Positions 9,391 to 18,633 of a stretch of DNA of 64,000 nucleotides are shown here, piece by piece. The DNA is from an uncultured Lachnospiraceae bacterium (GTDB lineage Bacteria; Bacillota; Clostridia; Lachnospirales; Lachnospiraceae). The notes beneath the pieces were generated by a model, which saw nothing but the letters and a program-made list of their open reading frames with translations, did not search any database and was not told where the DNA came from. The position numbers were made by a program, and so were the translations under genes. The stretch lies in contig CAJTPF010000001.1 of NCBI GenBank assembly GCA_910578175.1, forward strand, positions 125,416-189,415. Direction: 5' to 3'. Every line of letters starts with the position of its first letter. Position 1 is the stretch's first letter.

Positions 9391-11928
9391 ATGGACAAGA
9401 AAGTAATAAAACTATTCAGGCGCAGTATTATTGGAGTATTTATTATATGCATTGCAGTGTTTGGTTACATGACACTGATCATGTCTTACAATACCGAAGA
9501 ATCGATTGAAGAGATCAGTAATGTATATATGTCTGAAATGAACCAGCAGATCCAGCAGAAATTTCAGACGATTACCAGTCTGCAGTTAAAGCAGGTTGAA
9601 GGAATTATTAAGCGTACGGAGCCGGGGGAGAAAAGTTATGGTAAAGAGTTGCTGGATGAACTTCAGATGAGTGCTGAAATCAGGAATTTTACTTTTTTGG
9701 CATTCTATTCCCAGGAAAGCGGCATGGAGGTGATCTATGGCGATGATTTAACGATTATCGATAAGAGTGGTTCGTTAAATGAGGATGGAAGTATCATTTT
9801 ACAGGGACAGAGCGATGAAAATGAAAAAATGCTGCTGTTGGGAAAAAAAGCGTCGTATCCGATGAAAGACGGCGGTACCAGTCTGCTTCTGATCGCGGGA
9901 CTGAGTATGGAATATCTGAATCAGGCCCTTTTCCTGTATGAAAATGATAATGTTCTGTATTCTCATATCATCAGTAAGGATGGAGATTTTGTCATCAGAA
10001 ATGCGGATGCGTACAGGAATAATTATTTTGAACGTATTGAAGCAACATTTGAAACATATAATGGAAAAACTTCCGCCGAATATGCAAAAGAACTGCGGGA
10101 AGCAATGGATAAAAACATGGCTTATTACACGATTGCTTCCATTGATGGTGTAGAGAGACATATTTATTGTTCTCCGCTGGTGGCAAATTCATCATGGTAT
10201 TTAATCTCCACCATGCCGAACGGTACGCTGACCGAGACCATCAAAGAACTTGATTTTCTGAGAATCGTGATCATGGTGAGTTCCGGCGGGGTGATATTCC
10301 TTGTGATGCTGATAATTTTTATAATGTATTACCGGTTATCGCAACAGCAGATGGTGGAACTTCAGAAAGCAAGAGAAGAAGCCGATTATGCAAATAAGGC
10401 AAAAAGTGAGTTTTTATCCAGTATGAGTCATGATATCCGTACGCCGATGAATGCGATTATTGGTATGACTGAAATCGCACAGAAAAATATACAGGATTCG
10501 AATCGGGTGGAGGATTGTTTAAAGAAGGTTCATTTATCAAGCAAGCATTTACTGGGACTTATCAATGATGTATTGGACGTATCTAAAATTGAGAGCGGTA
10601 AAATGACGCTGAATATTATTCCCATGTCTCTGAGAAATGCCATGGATGATATTGTAAATATCATGCAGCCGCAGGTTAAAGCCAGAGACCAGCATTTTGA
10701 TATATTCATCCAGAAGATCGTTTCAGAAAATGTATATTGTGACAGTGTGAGATTGAATCAGGTACTGCTGAATCTGTTATCCAATGCAGTTAAATTTACA
10801 CCTGAGGGTGGACGGATTGATGTATATGTTGAACAGGAACCGTCTTCTATGGGGGATGACTATGTACGGACCCATTTCAGTGTGATCGATACCGGAATCG
10901 GAATGTCTCCGGAGTTTCAGAAAAAAATCTGGAATACTTTTTCCAGAGAAGAAACGGAGCAGGTTCGGCATACCACAGGAACCGGGTTGGGAACGGCGAT
11001 CATCAAAAGCATTATTGAACTTATGGGCGGTACCATTGAAATGGAGAGTGTACAAGGGAAAGGTACTACATTCCATGCCGTACTTGACCTGAAAAAAGCG
11101 GATATAAATGAAGATGATATGAAACTTCCGGAATGGAACGTATTGGTGGTAGATGATAATGAACAGTTGTGCATCAGTGCGGCAGCCAATCTGGAGGAAC
11201 TCGGCATACATACGGAATGGACTACGGACGGCAGAAAAGCCATAGATATGATCGAAGAACATCATAAAAGGGGAGAAGACTATTACTTTGTTCTGATCGA
11301 CTGGAAGATGCCGAATATGGACGGTATGCAGACGATACATGAGATTCGGAACCGGGTAGGAAATGATATTCCGATCTTCCTGATTTCAGCTTATGACTGG
11401 AGCGATATCGTGGATGAAGCCAATACCATGGAAATAGAAGGTTTTATTTCCAAACCGTTGTTTAAATCTACATTATATGAACATTTAAAGCAATATGTAG
11501 ACGGGTACAGCAAAGAGGCTGAAAAGATCAAAAGCGACAATATCGATTTTACCGGAAAGCGTATCCTTTTGGCAGAGGATATAGACATAAACTGGGAAGT
11601 AGCATTTGAAATTCTTTCTTCTGTAGGACTGGAACTGGAGCGGGCCGTGAATGGAAAAGAGTGTCTGGAACTTTTTGAACGTTCCGAAGTCGGATACTAT
11701 GATGCTGTTTTAATGGATATCCGAATGCCAGTTATGGATGGATATGAGTCAGCTAAAGCGATTCGGGCTTTGGATCGTCAGGACCATGGACTGCCGATTA
11801 TCGCCATGACTGCCGATGCTTTTTCAGATGATGCAAGGCACTGTCTGGAATGCGGTATGGATGCGCATATTCCAAAACCGCTGGATGTGAAGGAATGTAT
11901 GCGTGTTCTTCAGAAATATTTATTTTAA
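9391..11928 (+). CDS. Hybrid sensor histidine kinase with two receiver domains
   Basis: Membrane kinase of 845 residues. Order: membrane segment about 10-30; outside domain of about 250 residues resembling a double-Cache sensor (inferred from size and topology); second membrane segment about 288-314; coiled coil; HisKA with His in SMSHDIRTPMNAI; HATPase with LLSNAVKFT, DTGIGM and GTGLGTAI; receiver 1 (VVDDNE, LIDWKMPNMDG, SKPL); receiver 2 (LLAEDIDIN, LMDIRMPVMDG, PKPL). Both receivers keep their phosphoacceptor Asp. The architecture implies a multistep phosphorelay, with the adjacent Hpt protein as the missing module. Ligand and final target are not visible. Confidence 0.92.
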   Translation: MDKKVIKLFRRSIIGVFIICIAVFGYMTLIMSYNTEESIEEISNVYMSEMNQQIQQKFQTITSLQLKQVEGIIKRTEPGEKSYGKELLDELQMSAEIRNFTFLAFYSQESGMEVIYGDDLTIIDKSGSLNEDGSIILQGQSDENEKMLLLGKKASYPMKDGGTSLLLIAGLSMEYLNQALFLYENDNVLYSHIISKDGDFVIRNADAYRNNYFERIEATFETYNGKTSAEYAKELREAMDKNMAYYTIASIDGVERHIYCSPLVANSSWYLISTMPNGTLTETIKELDFLRIVIMVSSGGVIFLVMLIIFIMYYRLSQQQMVELQKAREEADYANKAKSEFLSSMSHDIRTPMNAIIGMTEIAQKNIQDSNRVEDCLKKVHLSSKHLLGLINDVLDVSKIESGKMTLNIIPMSLRNAMDDIVNIMQPQVKARDQHFDIFIQKIVSENVYCDSVRLNQVLLNLLSNAVKFTPEGGRIDVYVEQEPSSMGDDYVRTHFSVIDTGIGMSPEFQKKIWNTFSREETEQVRHTTGTGLGTAIIKSIIELMGGTIEMESVQGKGTTFHAVLDLKKADINEDDMKLPEWNVLVVDDNEQLCISAAANLEELGIHTEWTTDGRKAIDMIEEHHKRGEDYYFVLIDWKMPNMDGMQTIHEIRNRVGNDIPIFLISAYDWSDIVDEANTMEIEGFISKPLFKSTLYEHLKQYVDGYSKEAEKIKSDNIDFTGKRILLAEDIDINWEVAFEILSSVGLELERAVNGKECLELFERSEVGYYDAVLMDIRMPVMDGYESAKAIRALDRQDHGLPIIAMTADAFSDDARHCLECGMDAHIPKPLDVKECMRVLQKYLF

Positions 11929-11950
11929 TATTTTTAAATGTACTGACACC

Positions 11951-11987
11951 GGAGGGTGGGATGAAAAAGCATCCCCCTTCTTTTTTA
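11951..11987 (+). terminator. Rho-independent terminator after the hybrid kinase
   Basis: A GGAGGGTGGGATG arm pairs imperfectly with CATCCCCCTTC and is followed by six T residues, 22 bases past the stop codon. Confidence 0.85.
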
Positions 11988-12221
11988 TAAAATAAAACAG
12001 AGGGGGGGAAGAAATAAATGGAAATTCCCCTGAAAAGTAGGTTGTTTTACGGATCAGGTCGATTTTTGTTGAGTAATACGGCCTTATGTGGTAGGATTAT
12101 TTACAGAGTTAAAGATGTTATTGTTTTCGAGTGGCTGTGTTATGTGAAATGTTAAAAAGTGTTTAAGAAAGTCAGAGGGGAGTAATCAAAGGGCTGTGAA
12201 AGGAAGAGTATTTTACATATG
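11988..12221. other. Intergenic stretch without a recognisable gene
   Basis: Between the kinase terminator and the terminator at asnA no credible reading frame, RNA or repeat was recognised. It starts with a purine-rich segment containing a G7 run. Confidence 0.5.
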
Positions 12222-12266
12222 AAACAGGCGGATATGCATGAAACTGCATGACCGCCTGTTTTTTAT
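12222..12266. terminator. Hairpin terminator at the 3' end of asnA, possibly bidirectional
   Basis: An AAACAGGCGG arm pairs with CCGCCTGTTTT, with an inner ATGCAT-type stem. The T tract is strong on the plus strand and weak on the minus strand, and it overlaps the asnA stop codon. It can stop read-through in both directions between convergent units. Confidence 0.7.
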
Positions 12267-13273
12267 AATAGTGTGATTCCGTGCTTCGCTGCGTTTTCCG
12301 TAATGTCTTCCGGCCAAATGGAAGCCTGGACTTCCCCGATATGAGCTTTGCGAAGATAAAACATACAGATCCTTGACTGACCGATTCCGCCGCCGATGGT
12401 ATATGGCAGTTCCCGGTCTAAAACAGCCTTTTGGAAAGGCAGTTCCGCCCGTTCGGTACAGCCGGCTTTTTCCAGTTGTTCTGCCAGCGAGGTTTCGTCT
12501 ACCCGGATACCCATGGAAGAAAGTTCTAATGCAATATCCAGAACGGGATAGTATACAATGATATCGCCGTTTAATTTCCAGTCGTCATAGTCCGGCGCCC
12601 TTCCGTCATGCTTTTCACCGGAAGCCAGTGTATCTCCGATCTGCATGATAAAGACAGAACCTTTTAATTTCGCTATCTTATATTCCCGTTCTTTCGGAGT
12701 ACTATCCGGATACATATCCTCCAGTTCCTGGGATGTGATAAAGGAAATATCTGAGGGAAGGAATTCGTCTATGTAATTATACTGGGACGCGATATAGTGT
12801 TCCGTTTCCTTTAAGGCGTTATATACTTTGCATACGGTTGTTTTCAATGTTTCGGTATTTCTTTCTTCTTTGGAGATTATTTTTTCCCAATCCCACTGAT
12901 CTACAAATATGGAATGGATATTATCAGTATCTTCATCCCGCCGGATTGCGTTCATATCGGTGTATAAACCTTCTCCGGAGTGGAAACCGTATCGTTTTAG
13001 TGCCTGCCGTTTCCATTTGGCCAGCGAGTGAACGATTTCTATGATCTTGTCGTTCTGTTCTTTGATCCCAAAACTTACCGGACGTTCTACACCGTTCAGA
13101 TTATCGTTGAGACCGGATTCCGGTTTTACAAACAGCGGTGCTGATACGCGGGTAAGGTTCAGTTCTCGTGCCAGAGCCCGCTCAAAATAATCTTTTACTA
13201 ATTTTATACCTATTTCGGTTTCTCGAATGGATAGAGCTGACTGATATCCATCCGGTGTTAATAAATGCTCCAT
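12263..13273 (-). CDS. asnA: Aspartate--ammonia ligase (asparagine synthetase A)
   Basis: AsnA makes asparagine from aspartate, ammonia and ATP in the cytoplasm, the ammonia-dependent route common in anaerobes. The 336-residue protein matches the family in length and in conserved blocks: FVKPESGLNDNLNG near the N-terminus, LAKWKRQAL, MNAIRRDE, SIFVDQWDWEK and the C-terminal TIGGGIGQSRICM, typical of class-II aminoacyl-tRNA-synthetase-like ATP sites. AAGGAAGG precedes the ATG. It is a single-gene unit with its own promoter and terminator, divergent from hflX. Confidence 0.95.
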   Translation of the reverse strand: MEHLLTPDGYQSALSIRETEIGIKLVKDYFERALARELNLTRVSAPLFVKPESGLNDNLNGVERPVSFGIKEQNDKIIEIVHSLAKWKRQALKRYGFHSGEGLYTDMNAIRRDEDTDNIHSIFVDQWDWEKIISKEERNTETLKTTVCKVYNALKETEHYIASQYNYIDEFLPSDISFITSQELEDMYPDSTPKEREYKIAKLKGSVFIMQIGDTLASGEKHDGRAPDYDDWKLNGDIIVYYPVLDIALELSSMGIRVDETSLAEQLEKAGCTERAELPFQKAVLDRELPYTIGGGIGQSRICMFYLRKAHIGEVQASIWPEDITENAAKHGITLL

Positions 13274-13307
13274 TCATATTACCTTCCTTTTTTATGCATT
13301 CCATAAG

Positions 13308-13336
13308 ATTATAGCATATGGTATCAAAATAGGCAA
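13308..13336 (-). promoter_or_regulatory. Promoter of asnA
   Basis: On the minus strand a TTGCCT -35 element and a perfect TATAAT -10 element are separated by 17 bases, about 35 bases before the asnA start. Sigma-A type by sequence. Confidence 0.7.
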
Positions 13337-13365
13337 TTGTAAAAACACCTCTTCTGGGGTATAAT
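13337..13365 (+). promoter_or_regulatory. Promoter of hflX
   Basis: TTGTAA and TATAAT are separated by 17 bases, about 70 bases before the chosen hflX start. Its -35 element abuts the -35 of the divergent asnA promoter, so the two may compete for polymerase. Confidence 0.65.
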
Positions 13366-13435
13366 AACTCCGAAGGATTATAATTCAATTTCTATTTACA
13401 GATTAAATTTGATGATTACAGTTAGGAGAACAAAT

Positions 13436-14713
13436 ATGGCATCGGTATTCGAAGTGGCAGAGGAATCGGAAAAAGTGATACTGATCGGTGTATCTACCCA
13501 TGAACATGATGATACGGAAGAATCCATTGAAGAATTAAAGGATCTGGTCAGGACGGCAGGCGCGGTTCCGGTGGCAACGGTTATTCAGAATCGTGAGACG
13601 GTTCATTCCGGTACTTATATCGGAAAGGGAAAGATTGAAGAAGTAAAACTTCTGCTTGACGAACTGGATGCTACCGGAATTGTATGTGACGATGAGTTAA
13701 GTCCGGCACAACTGACGAATTTAAGGGATATGCTGGATACGAAAGTAATGGACCGGACATTGGTGATATTGGATATATTTGCAGCCAGGGCAAAGACCGG
13801 AGAAGGAAAGATACAGGTGGAACTGGCACAGTTAAAATACAGGCAGGCAAGGCTGGTGGGACTGCGGAATTCTTTATCCAGACTGGGAGGCGGAATCGGA
13901 ACCAGAGGACCTGGTGAAAAGAAATTGGAAATGGACCGGCGGCTGATAAAGGACCGTATATCGGTGCTCCGCAGGGAAGTAGTAGAGATGAAAACCCATC
14001 GTGAGCTGGCAAGAAGGCAGAGAAGTAAAAATCCTTCAACGGTGGTTTCTATCGTGGGTTATACCAATGCAGGAAAATCTACACTGCTAAATCATCTGAC
14101 CGGTGCAGGTGTACCGGAAGAAAACCGGTTGTTTGCAACTTTGGATCCTACCACCCGGAATTATACATTACCAGGAGGTCAGGAGATCATGCTGACAGAT
14201 ACAGTGGGGTTTATCAGAAAGCTTCCTCATCATCTGATCGATGCTTTCCGCAGCACGCTGGAAGAAGCCAGATATGCGGATATTCTGATTCATGTTGTGG
14301 ATGCATCCAATCCCCAGATGGATATGCAGATGCATATCGTTTATGAAACCCTGCGGGATCTGGGGATTAAGGATAAACCGGTGATAACGGTATTCAATAA
14401 ACAGGACCTGGTCCGGAATTCGGTCCAGGATCTGATGGCGGCAGATGATCTTCCGGTTTTTAAAGATTTTAAAGCGGATTATGTTTTGAATGCGTCGATT
14501 AAAAATAATGAAGGTATTCGGCAGCTGGAGGAATATATTGAGCAGATCATCCGGGAAAGCAAGATTTATATTTCCAAGGTATTTCGTTATGACAATGCCG
14601 GAGAGATTGCCAAGATCAGAAAATATGGAGAACTTTTAAAAGAGGAATACCGGGAGGACGGTATATATGTGGAGGCCTATGTTCCGATGGAAATTACGGG
14701 TTACAGGTCTTGA
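13436..14713 (+). CDS. hflX: GTPase HflX
   Basis: HflX is a ribosome-associated GTPase that splits or rescues stalled ribosomes under stress. Seen: the N-terminal HflX domain (GTYIGKGKIEEVK, DRTLVILDIFAARA), the glycine-rich linker GGGIGTRGPGEKKLE, a coiled coil, then the G domain with P-loop GYTNAGKST, switch-II DTVGFIRKLPHHLI and NKQD specificity motif. The C-terminal region is complete. The start at 13436 follows TTAGGAG by 7 bases; an in-frame TTG at 13409 has no ribosome site. thyA follows about 50 bases after its stop. Confidence 0.94.
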   Translation: MASVFEVAEESEKVILIGVSTHEHDDTEESIEELKDLVRTAGAVPVATVIQNRETVHSGTYIGKGKIEEVKLLLDELDATGIVCDDELSPAQLTNLRDMLDTKVMDRTLVILDIFAARAKTGEGKIQVELAQLKYRQARLVGLRNSLSRLGGGIGTRGPGEKKLEMDRRLIKDRISVLRREVVEMKTHRELARRQRSKNPSTVVSIVGYTNAGKSTLLNHLTGAGVPEENRLFATLDPTTRNYTLPGGQEIMLTDTVGFIRKLPHHLIDAFRSTLEEARYADILIHVVDASNPQMDMQMHIVYETLRDLGIKDKPVITVFNKQDLVRNSVQDLMAADDLPVFKDFKADYVLNASIKNNEGIRQLEEYIEQIIRESKIYISKVFRYDNAGEIAKIRKYGELLKEEYREDGIYVEAYVPMEITGYRS

Positions 14714-14766
14714 CGGTTTATTTTATACGTCCGGATATCAGGAATCAGAAAGGAAACAGAGATAAG

Positions 14767-15597
14767 ATGAGTTATGCAGATCAGATATTTATCAATATGT
14801 GCAGTGATATTTTGGAAAACGGTATCAGTACGGAGGGAGAAAAGGTTCGTCCGAAATGGGAAGACGGCACCTATGCATACACAATAAAAAAGTTCGGGGT
14901 TGTGAATCGTTATGATCTGTCAAAGGAATTTCCTGCATTGACATTGAGAAAAACAGCTTTTAAAAGTGCGGTGGACGAGATTCTCTGGATCTGGCAGAAA
15001 AAATCAAATAATGTACATGAACTGAACAGTCATATCTGGGACAGCTGGGCTGACGAGAACGGTTCCATAGGTAAGGCATATGGATATCAGCTTGGTGTAA
15101 AACACCGGTATAAAGAGGGTGAGATGGACCAGGTTGACCGTGTATTGTTTGATTTGAAAAATAATCCCTATAGCAGGCGTATCATGACAAACCTCTATGT
15201 TCATCAGGACTTATATGAGATGAACCTGTATCCATGCGCATACAGCATGACGTTTAATGTTACGGGAAATAAGCTGAATGCGGTTTTAAATCAGCGTTCC
15301 CAGGATATTTTAACGGCAAATAACTGGAATGTGGTGCAGTATGCGGTATTGTTGCATATGATAGCCCAGGTCAGCGGTCTTGAGGCAGGAGAACTGGTAC
15401 ATGTTATTGCGGATGCACATATTTATGACAAACATGTTCCGTTAGTCAGGGAGCTGATCTGCAGGGAAGCTTTTCCGGCGCCAGTATTCCATATAAATAA
15501 AGATATTAAGGACTTTTATGATTTTACAGTGGAGGATGTCAGTCTGGAAAATTATATGACAGGTCCCCAGATAAAAAATATTCCGGTTGCGGTTTAG
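14767..15597 (+). CDS. thyA: Thymidylate synthase ThyA
   Basis: ThyA methylates dUMP to dTMP using methylenetetrahydrofolate, which becomes dihydrofolate. The nucleophile Cys is in YPCAYSMTFNV; nucleotide-binding NQRSQDILTANNWNV and the C-terminal HIYDKHVPLV segment are conserved. About 276 residues is a normal length. The start at 14767 (MSYADQIF) has AGAAAGGAA upstream; the frame is open further upstream but without a better start. folA follows 47 bases downstream, the classic pair, since DHFR recycles the dihydrofolate made here. Confidence 0.95.
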   Translation: MSYADQIFINMCSDILENGISTEGEKVRPKWEDGTYAYTIKKFGVVNRYDLSKEFPALTLRKTAFKSAVDEILWIWQKKSNNVHELNSHIWDSWADENGSIGKAYGYQLGVKHRYKEGEMDQVDRVLFDLKNNPYSRRIMTNLYVHQDLYEMNLYPCAYSMTFNVTGNKLNAVLNQRSQDILTANNWNVVQYAVLLHMIAQVSGLEAGELVHVIADAHIYDKHVPLVRELICREAFPAPVFHINKDIKDFYDFTVEDVSLENYMTGPQIKNIPVAV

Positions 15598-15644
15598 TAT
15601 TCATAAACGGTAATTTTTTATTTTATGAAAGGAAGAATTTATAT

Positions 15645-16136
15645 ATGAAATTAATTGTGGCAGTTGATAAAAATTGGGCGATCGGAAAGAATGGAAAGCT
15701 TTTGGTAAGTATTCCGGCGGATATGAAATTTTTCAGGGAAACCACTACCGGGAATGTGGTGGTAATGGGAAAAAATACTCTGAACAGTTTTCCCAACGGA
15801 TTGCCGTTAAAGAATCGTGTAAATATAGTGATGACTACCAACCGGTCTTTTGACGGTAAAGGTGCAGAAGTGGTCTATAGTTTGGATGAGGTTCTGGAAG
15901 AAGTAAAGAAATATGATTCAGACCGGGTTTATGTAATCGGCGGAGCCTCCGTTTATGAGCAGTTATTGGAATACTGTGATACGGCATATGTTACATATAT
16001 TGATTATGCCTATGAAGCCGACCGGTATTTTCCGAATCTGGATAAGACGGAAGAATGGAAATTGGAAGAGGAAAGTGAGGAACAGACATATTTTGATGTG
16101 GAATATTATTTTAGAAAATATACCAGAACAAAATAA
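15645..16136 (+). CDS. folA: Dihydrofolate reductase
   Basis: DHFR reduces dihydrofolate to tetrahydrofolate with NADPH. The 163-residue protein shows the expected N-terminus LIVAVDKNWAIGKNGKL, substrate-site segment DMKFFRETT, VVMGKNTLNS and cofactor loop VYVIGGASVYEQLL. Length and motifs match chromosomal FolA. AAAGGAAG lies upstream of the ATG. It completes the hflX-thyA-folA run, and its partner thyA supplies the dihydrofolate. Confidence 0.95.
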   Translation: MKLIVAVDKNWAIGKNGKLLVSIPADMKFFRETTTGNVVVMGKNTLNSFPNGLPLKNRVNIVMTTNRSFDGKGAEVVYSLDEVLEEVKKYDSDRVYVIGGASVYEQLLEYCDTAYVTYIDYAYEADRYFPNLDKTEEWKLEEESEEQTYFDVEYYFRKYTRTK

Positions 16137-16154
16137 AATTCCGGAAATGATTTA

Positions 16155-16181
16155 ACATATGAAATATAACTGCATATTATA
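16155..16181 (+). promoter_or_regulatory. Sigma-K/sigma-E-like promoter of the interrupted gene
   Basis: AC, 16 bases, then CATATTATA, matching the mother-cell sigma-K pattern AC-N16-CATAnnnTA exactly; it lies 22 bases before the ATG at 16203. The pattern is short and the region AT-rich, so chance is possible, but position and gene type (cell-wall, SpoIID-like) agree with sporulation control. Confidence 0.45.
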
Positions 16182-16202
16182 CTAAAAAGACTGTGAGAAA
16201 GT

Positions 16203-17090
16203 ATGGATATGCGAAAATTAAATAATGAAAATATTGATACGGGCCGACTTCAGATCAATTGTACCACGATTAATAATATTCCCATTGAAAACGTGAATAT
16301 CTCTATATATTATGAAGGCAACCCGGACAATAAAATTGAGGAACTGAGTACCAACAACATTGGTCAGACCGAGAATATTGAGCTGGAAGCCCCACCAGTT
16401 GAATTAAGCCTGAATATGGATAATATTGTTCAGCCTTATTCCGAATATTCGATCCTGGCAGAGGCGGATGGGTTTGAGCCGGTTGATATTTCAGGAATTG
16501 AAATTTTATCCGGCACCTCGGCTATTCAGAATGTAAAGATGCGTCCGCAGAATGAAAATATGGAGGGGCAGAATTATGTGATCCCGGCACATACCCTTTA
16601 TGGGGAGTATCCGCCGAAAATTGCAGAAGCTGAAATTAAACCGGTAAATCTTCCGGGAGAGATTGTACTTAGCAGGGTTGTTGTTCCGGAATATGTCGTG
16701 GTCCATGACGGAGCGCCGACGGATAGCACCGCGAATGATTATTATGTTCTTTACCGGGATTATATAAAAAATGTGGCATCCAGTGAAATTTATGCCACCT
16801 GGCCGATGGAGACCATACGGGCAAACATACTGGCTATTATGTCGTTTACCATGAACCGGGTGTATACGGAGTGGTATCGTAATAAAGGATATGATTTTAC
16901 GATCACATCTTCTACGGCATATGATCATAAATGGATTAATAACCGGAATATTTTTGATTCTATTTCAGCCGTGGTAGATGAACTTTTTAATCAGTACTTA
17001 TCAAGACCAAATGTCAAACAGCCGATCTTAACCCAGTATTGCGACGGAAAGCGGGTATCCTGCCCGAATTGGATGACCAGTTGGCAATAG
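16203..17090 (+). CDS. SpoIID-like peptidoglycan protein, 5' part of a gene split by a mobile element
   Basis: The first 292 codons are native; the last three sense codons and the TAG come from the inserted element. N-terminal region (about 10-115) is beta-rich and resembles a carboxypeptidase-regulatory/Ig-like fold. Residues about 165-285 resemble the SpoIID domain, a lytic transglycosylase-type peptidoglycan module: SSEIYATWPMETIRANILA, with the conserved Glu, then ITSSTAYDHKW. No signal peptide is evident. The rest of the protein, with a peptidoglycan-binding domain, lies at 29,657-30,037. Removing the element between the two GGATGACC copies joins WMT to QWGSKDLG in frame, giving 418 codons. 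As it stands this part is truncated. The SpoIID call is by motif resemblance. Confidence 0.75.
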   Translation: MDMRKLNNENIDTGRLQINCTTINNIPIENVNISIYYEGNPDNKIEELSTNNIGQTENIELEAPPVELSLNMDNIVQPYSEYSILAEADGFEPVDISGIEILSGTSAIQNVKMRPQNENMEGQNYVIPAHTLYGEYPPKIAEAEIKPVNLPGEIVLSRVVVPEYVVVHDGAPTDSTANDYYVLYRDYIKNVASSEIYATWPMETIRANILAIMSFTMNRVYTEWYRNKGYDFTITSSTAYDHKWINNRNIFDSISAVVDELFNQYLSRPNVKQPILTQYCDGKRVSCPNWMTSWQ

Positions 17091-17100
17091 CGTATTAACT
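17071..17100 (+). repeat. Left attachment site: 8-bp direct repeat plus terminal inverted repeat
   Basis: GGATGACC (17071-17078) is followed by a 22-base end sequence (17079-17100, core TGGCAATAGCGTATTAACT). The same 22 bases appear inverted at 29627-29648 with one mismatch, next to the second GGATGACC. This is attL or the left transposon end. Confidence 0.85.
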
Positions 17101-17125
17101 ATACAGGAAACCGCTTATATAGTGC

Positions 17126-18526
17126 CTAAACGTCCATTTCATCAACCAGAAGCAGGTCGTCCCTATTGGCTGCAAGTTCTTTCAGTTCATCTGTAAAACC
17201 GGCCGGACTGAACAGTACAAACCACACATGACGGTTTTGGTTCTGCCAGTTAACGTTTCCGGCTTTTTCCACCAGATCCCGGAAGATATTTATTCCTACA
17301 GGCTCCTGCCAGAATTTACATTCCCCCAGGATGAGATTCTTTTCTTCCGGATCAATGGCAGCAATGTCAATCTCATTTTTTCCGTCCCACCATCGTCCGA
17401 TTTTAGAAAAATGGAATGGCCAATAGTCTTCTGCATTCAAATCCCACATCCGTTCTCTGCAGACATCTTCATATACAAAGGCGGTATGTCCGCTAATCAG
17501 TCCTTTGCGTATTTTATTCATTACAATACGGCTGTTTCCGCTTTCTATAAAGCTCATGTTTGGATAAACAAAGGCGAACCAGAATCGGATATAGTTGTCT
17601 TTGATTTTGTACAGACCTTTCTTGCTCTTTTCAGGATTTTCCTCCGTAACAGGTACCTCACGTTCCAGTATATCCAGGTCAATCAGTGTTCTCAGATATT
17701 TGGTCAGACTGGTGGATTTTATCTCCAGTACTGTGGAAATGGCAGAGAGTTTGCTGTTGCCTGCAGCAATGGCTTTAATTATGGAGAAGTAGCTGCCGAT
17801 TTCTGTGACTTCCTGCTGTAGAAGGAAATGGGGTTCATCATATAAGCAGCCGGAACGGTTGAGGATACAGTTCTGAATGGATTTATAGATGTCGTCGGAT
17901 TCAGAAAACAGTTCTATATACTTGGGAACACCTCCGGTTACGGAATACATTTCAATCAGTTCCCAGCGGTTTTTGCGGGGAAAGAATTCCCGGTAGTAGC
18001 GAAACGGTATCTGTTTCAGACGGATTTGGGCAGTCCTCCGGCCGTACAGAGGACTGTCATAGCTTAATGTCTGGAATTCCATCATGGAAATCAGGGAACC
18101 GCATAGGATGACCATAACCGATTTATCTTTCAGTGTTTCTTCCCAAATGCGTTGGAATATGGAAGGAAATGCAGGATTGGATTTGCCGATGTACTGAAAC
18201 TCATCAATAACGATTACCGGTTTGCTGTTAAAAGAAGTGTCAGTAATTGCTTTGAAGATAATCTCCCAATTTTTAATATCTGCGTTCTTTAAAAGTTCGT
18301 TTTCTATAAAATCTGCAGTTTTATCTTTAAAAGCATTTCGGTTCTGGGCCTCGGATTCTTCGCTGGCAAGGAAAAAGAGAGCCTTTTTATCTTTGATAAA
18401 CTGGGAAATCAGAGTGGTTTTCCCGACTCTGCGCCGTCCATACATTATAACCAGAGAGCTGCCTTTGCGGTCATATTCGCTTTGCAGGGTTTCCATTTCG
18501 GATTCACGGTCAATAAATTGTTCCAT
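17126..18526 (-). CDS. AAA-type ATPase with C-terminal DUF234 nuclease-like domain
   Basis: N-terminal ATPase of the archaeal-ATPase/DUF234 family: FIDRESEME start, P-loop GRRRVGKTT, Walker B VIVIDEFQY and sensor LCGSLISMME, then a winged-helix-like middle (about 230-330). The C-terminal DUF234 part has a PD-(D/E)XK-like pattern, NEIDIAAID followed by GECKFW. The family is common in bacteria and archaea, often in mobile or accessory DNA; its biochemical role is poorly known. The start at 18526 follows GAGGTG by 6 bases; an in-frame GTG 9 bases earlier is less good. The stop lies only 25 bases from the element's left inverted repeat, so this is the first gene of the element. Confidence 0.85.
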   Translation of the reverse strand: MEQFIDRESEMETLQSEYDRKGSSLVIMYGRRRVGKTTLISQFIKDKKALFFLASEESEAQNRNAFKDKTADFIENELLKNADIKNWEIIFKAITDTSFNSKPVIVIDEFQYIGKSNPAFPSIFQRIWEETLKDKSVMVILCGSLISMMEFQTLSYDSPLYGRRTAQIRLKQIPFRYYREFFPRKNRWELIEMYSVTGGVPKYIELFSESDDIYKSIQNCILNRSGCLYDEPHFLLQQEVTEIGSYFSIIKAIAAGNSKLSAISTVLEIKSTSLTKYLRTLIDLDILEREVPVTEENPEKSKKGLYKIKDNYIRFWFAFVYPNMSFIESGNSRIVMNKIRKGLISGHTAFVYEDVCRERMWDLNAEDYWPFHFSKIGRWWDGKNEIDIAAIDPEEKNLILGECKFWQEPVGINIFRDLVEKAGNVNWQNQNRHVWFVLFSPAGFTDELKELAANRDDLLLVDEMDV

Positions 18527-18633
18527 ATTAATCACCTCGGTTTTTGATTATATTATACTATGAATTATTATAATTTCAAGTATATTATTTTTGCGGTAGA
18601 ATAATTGAAAACATTTATTTGGAATGTAGTAAT

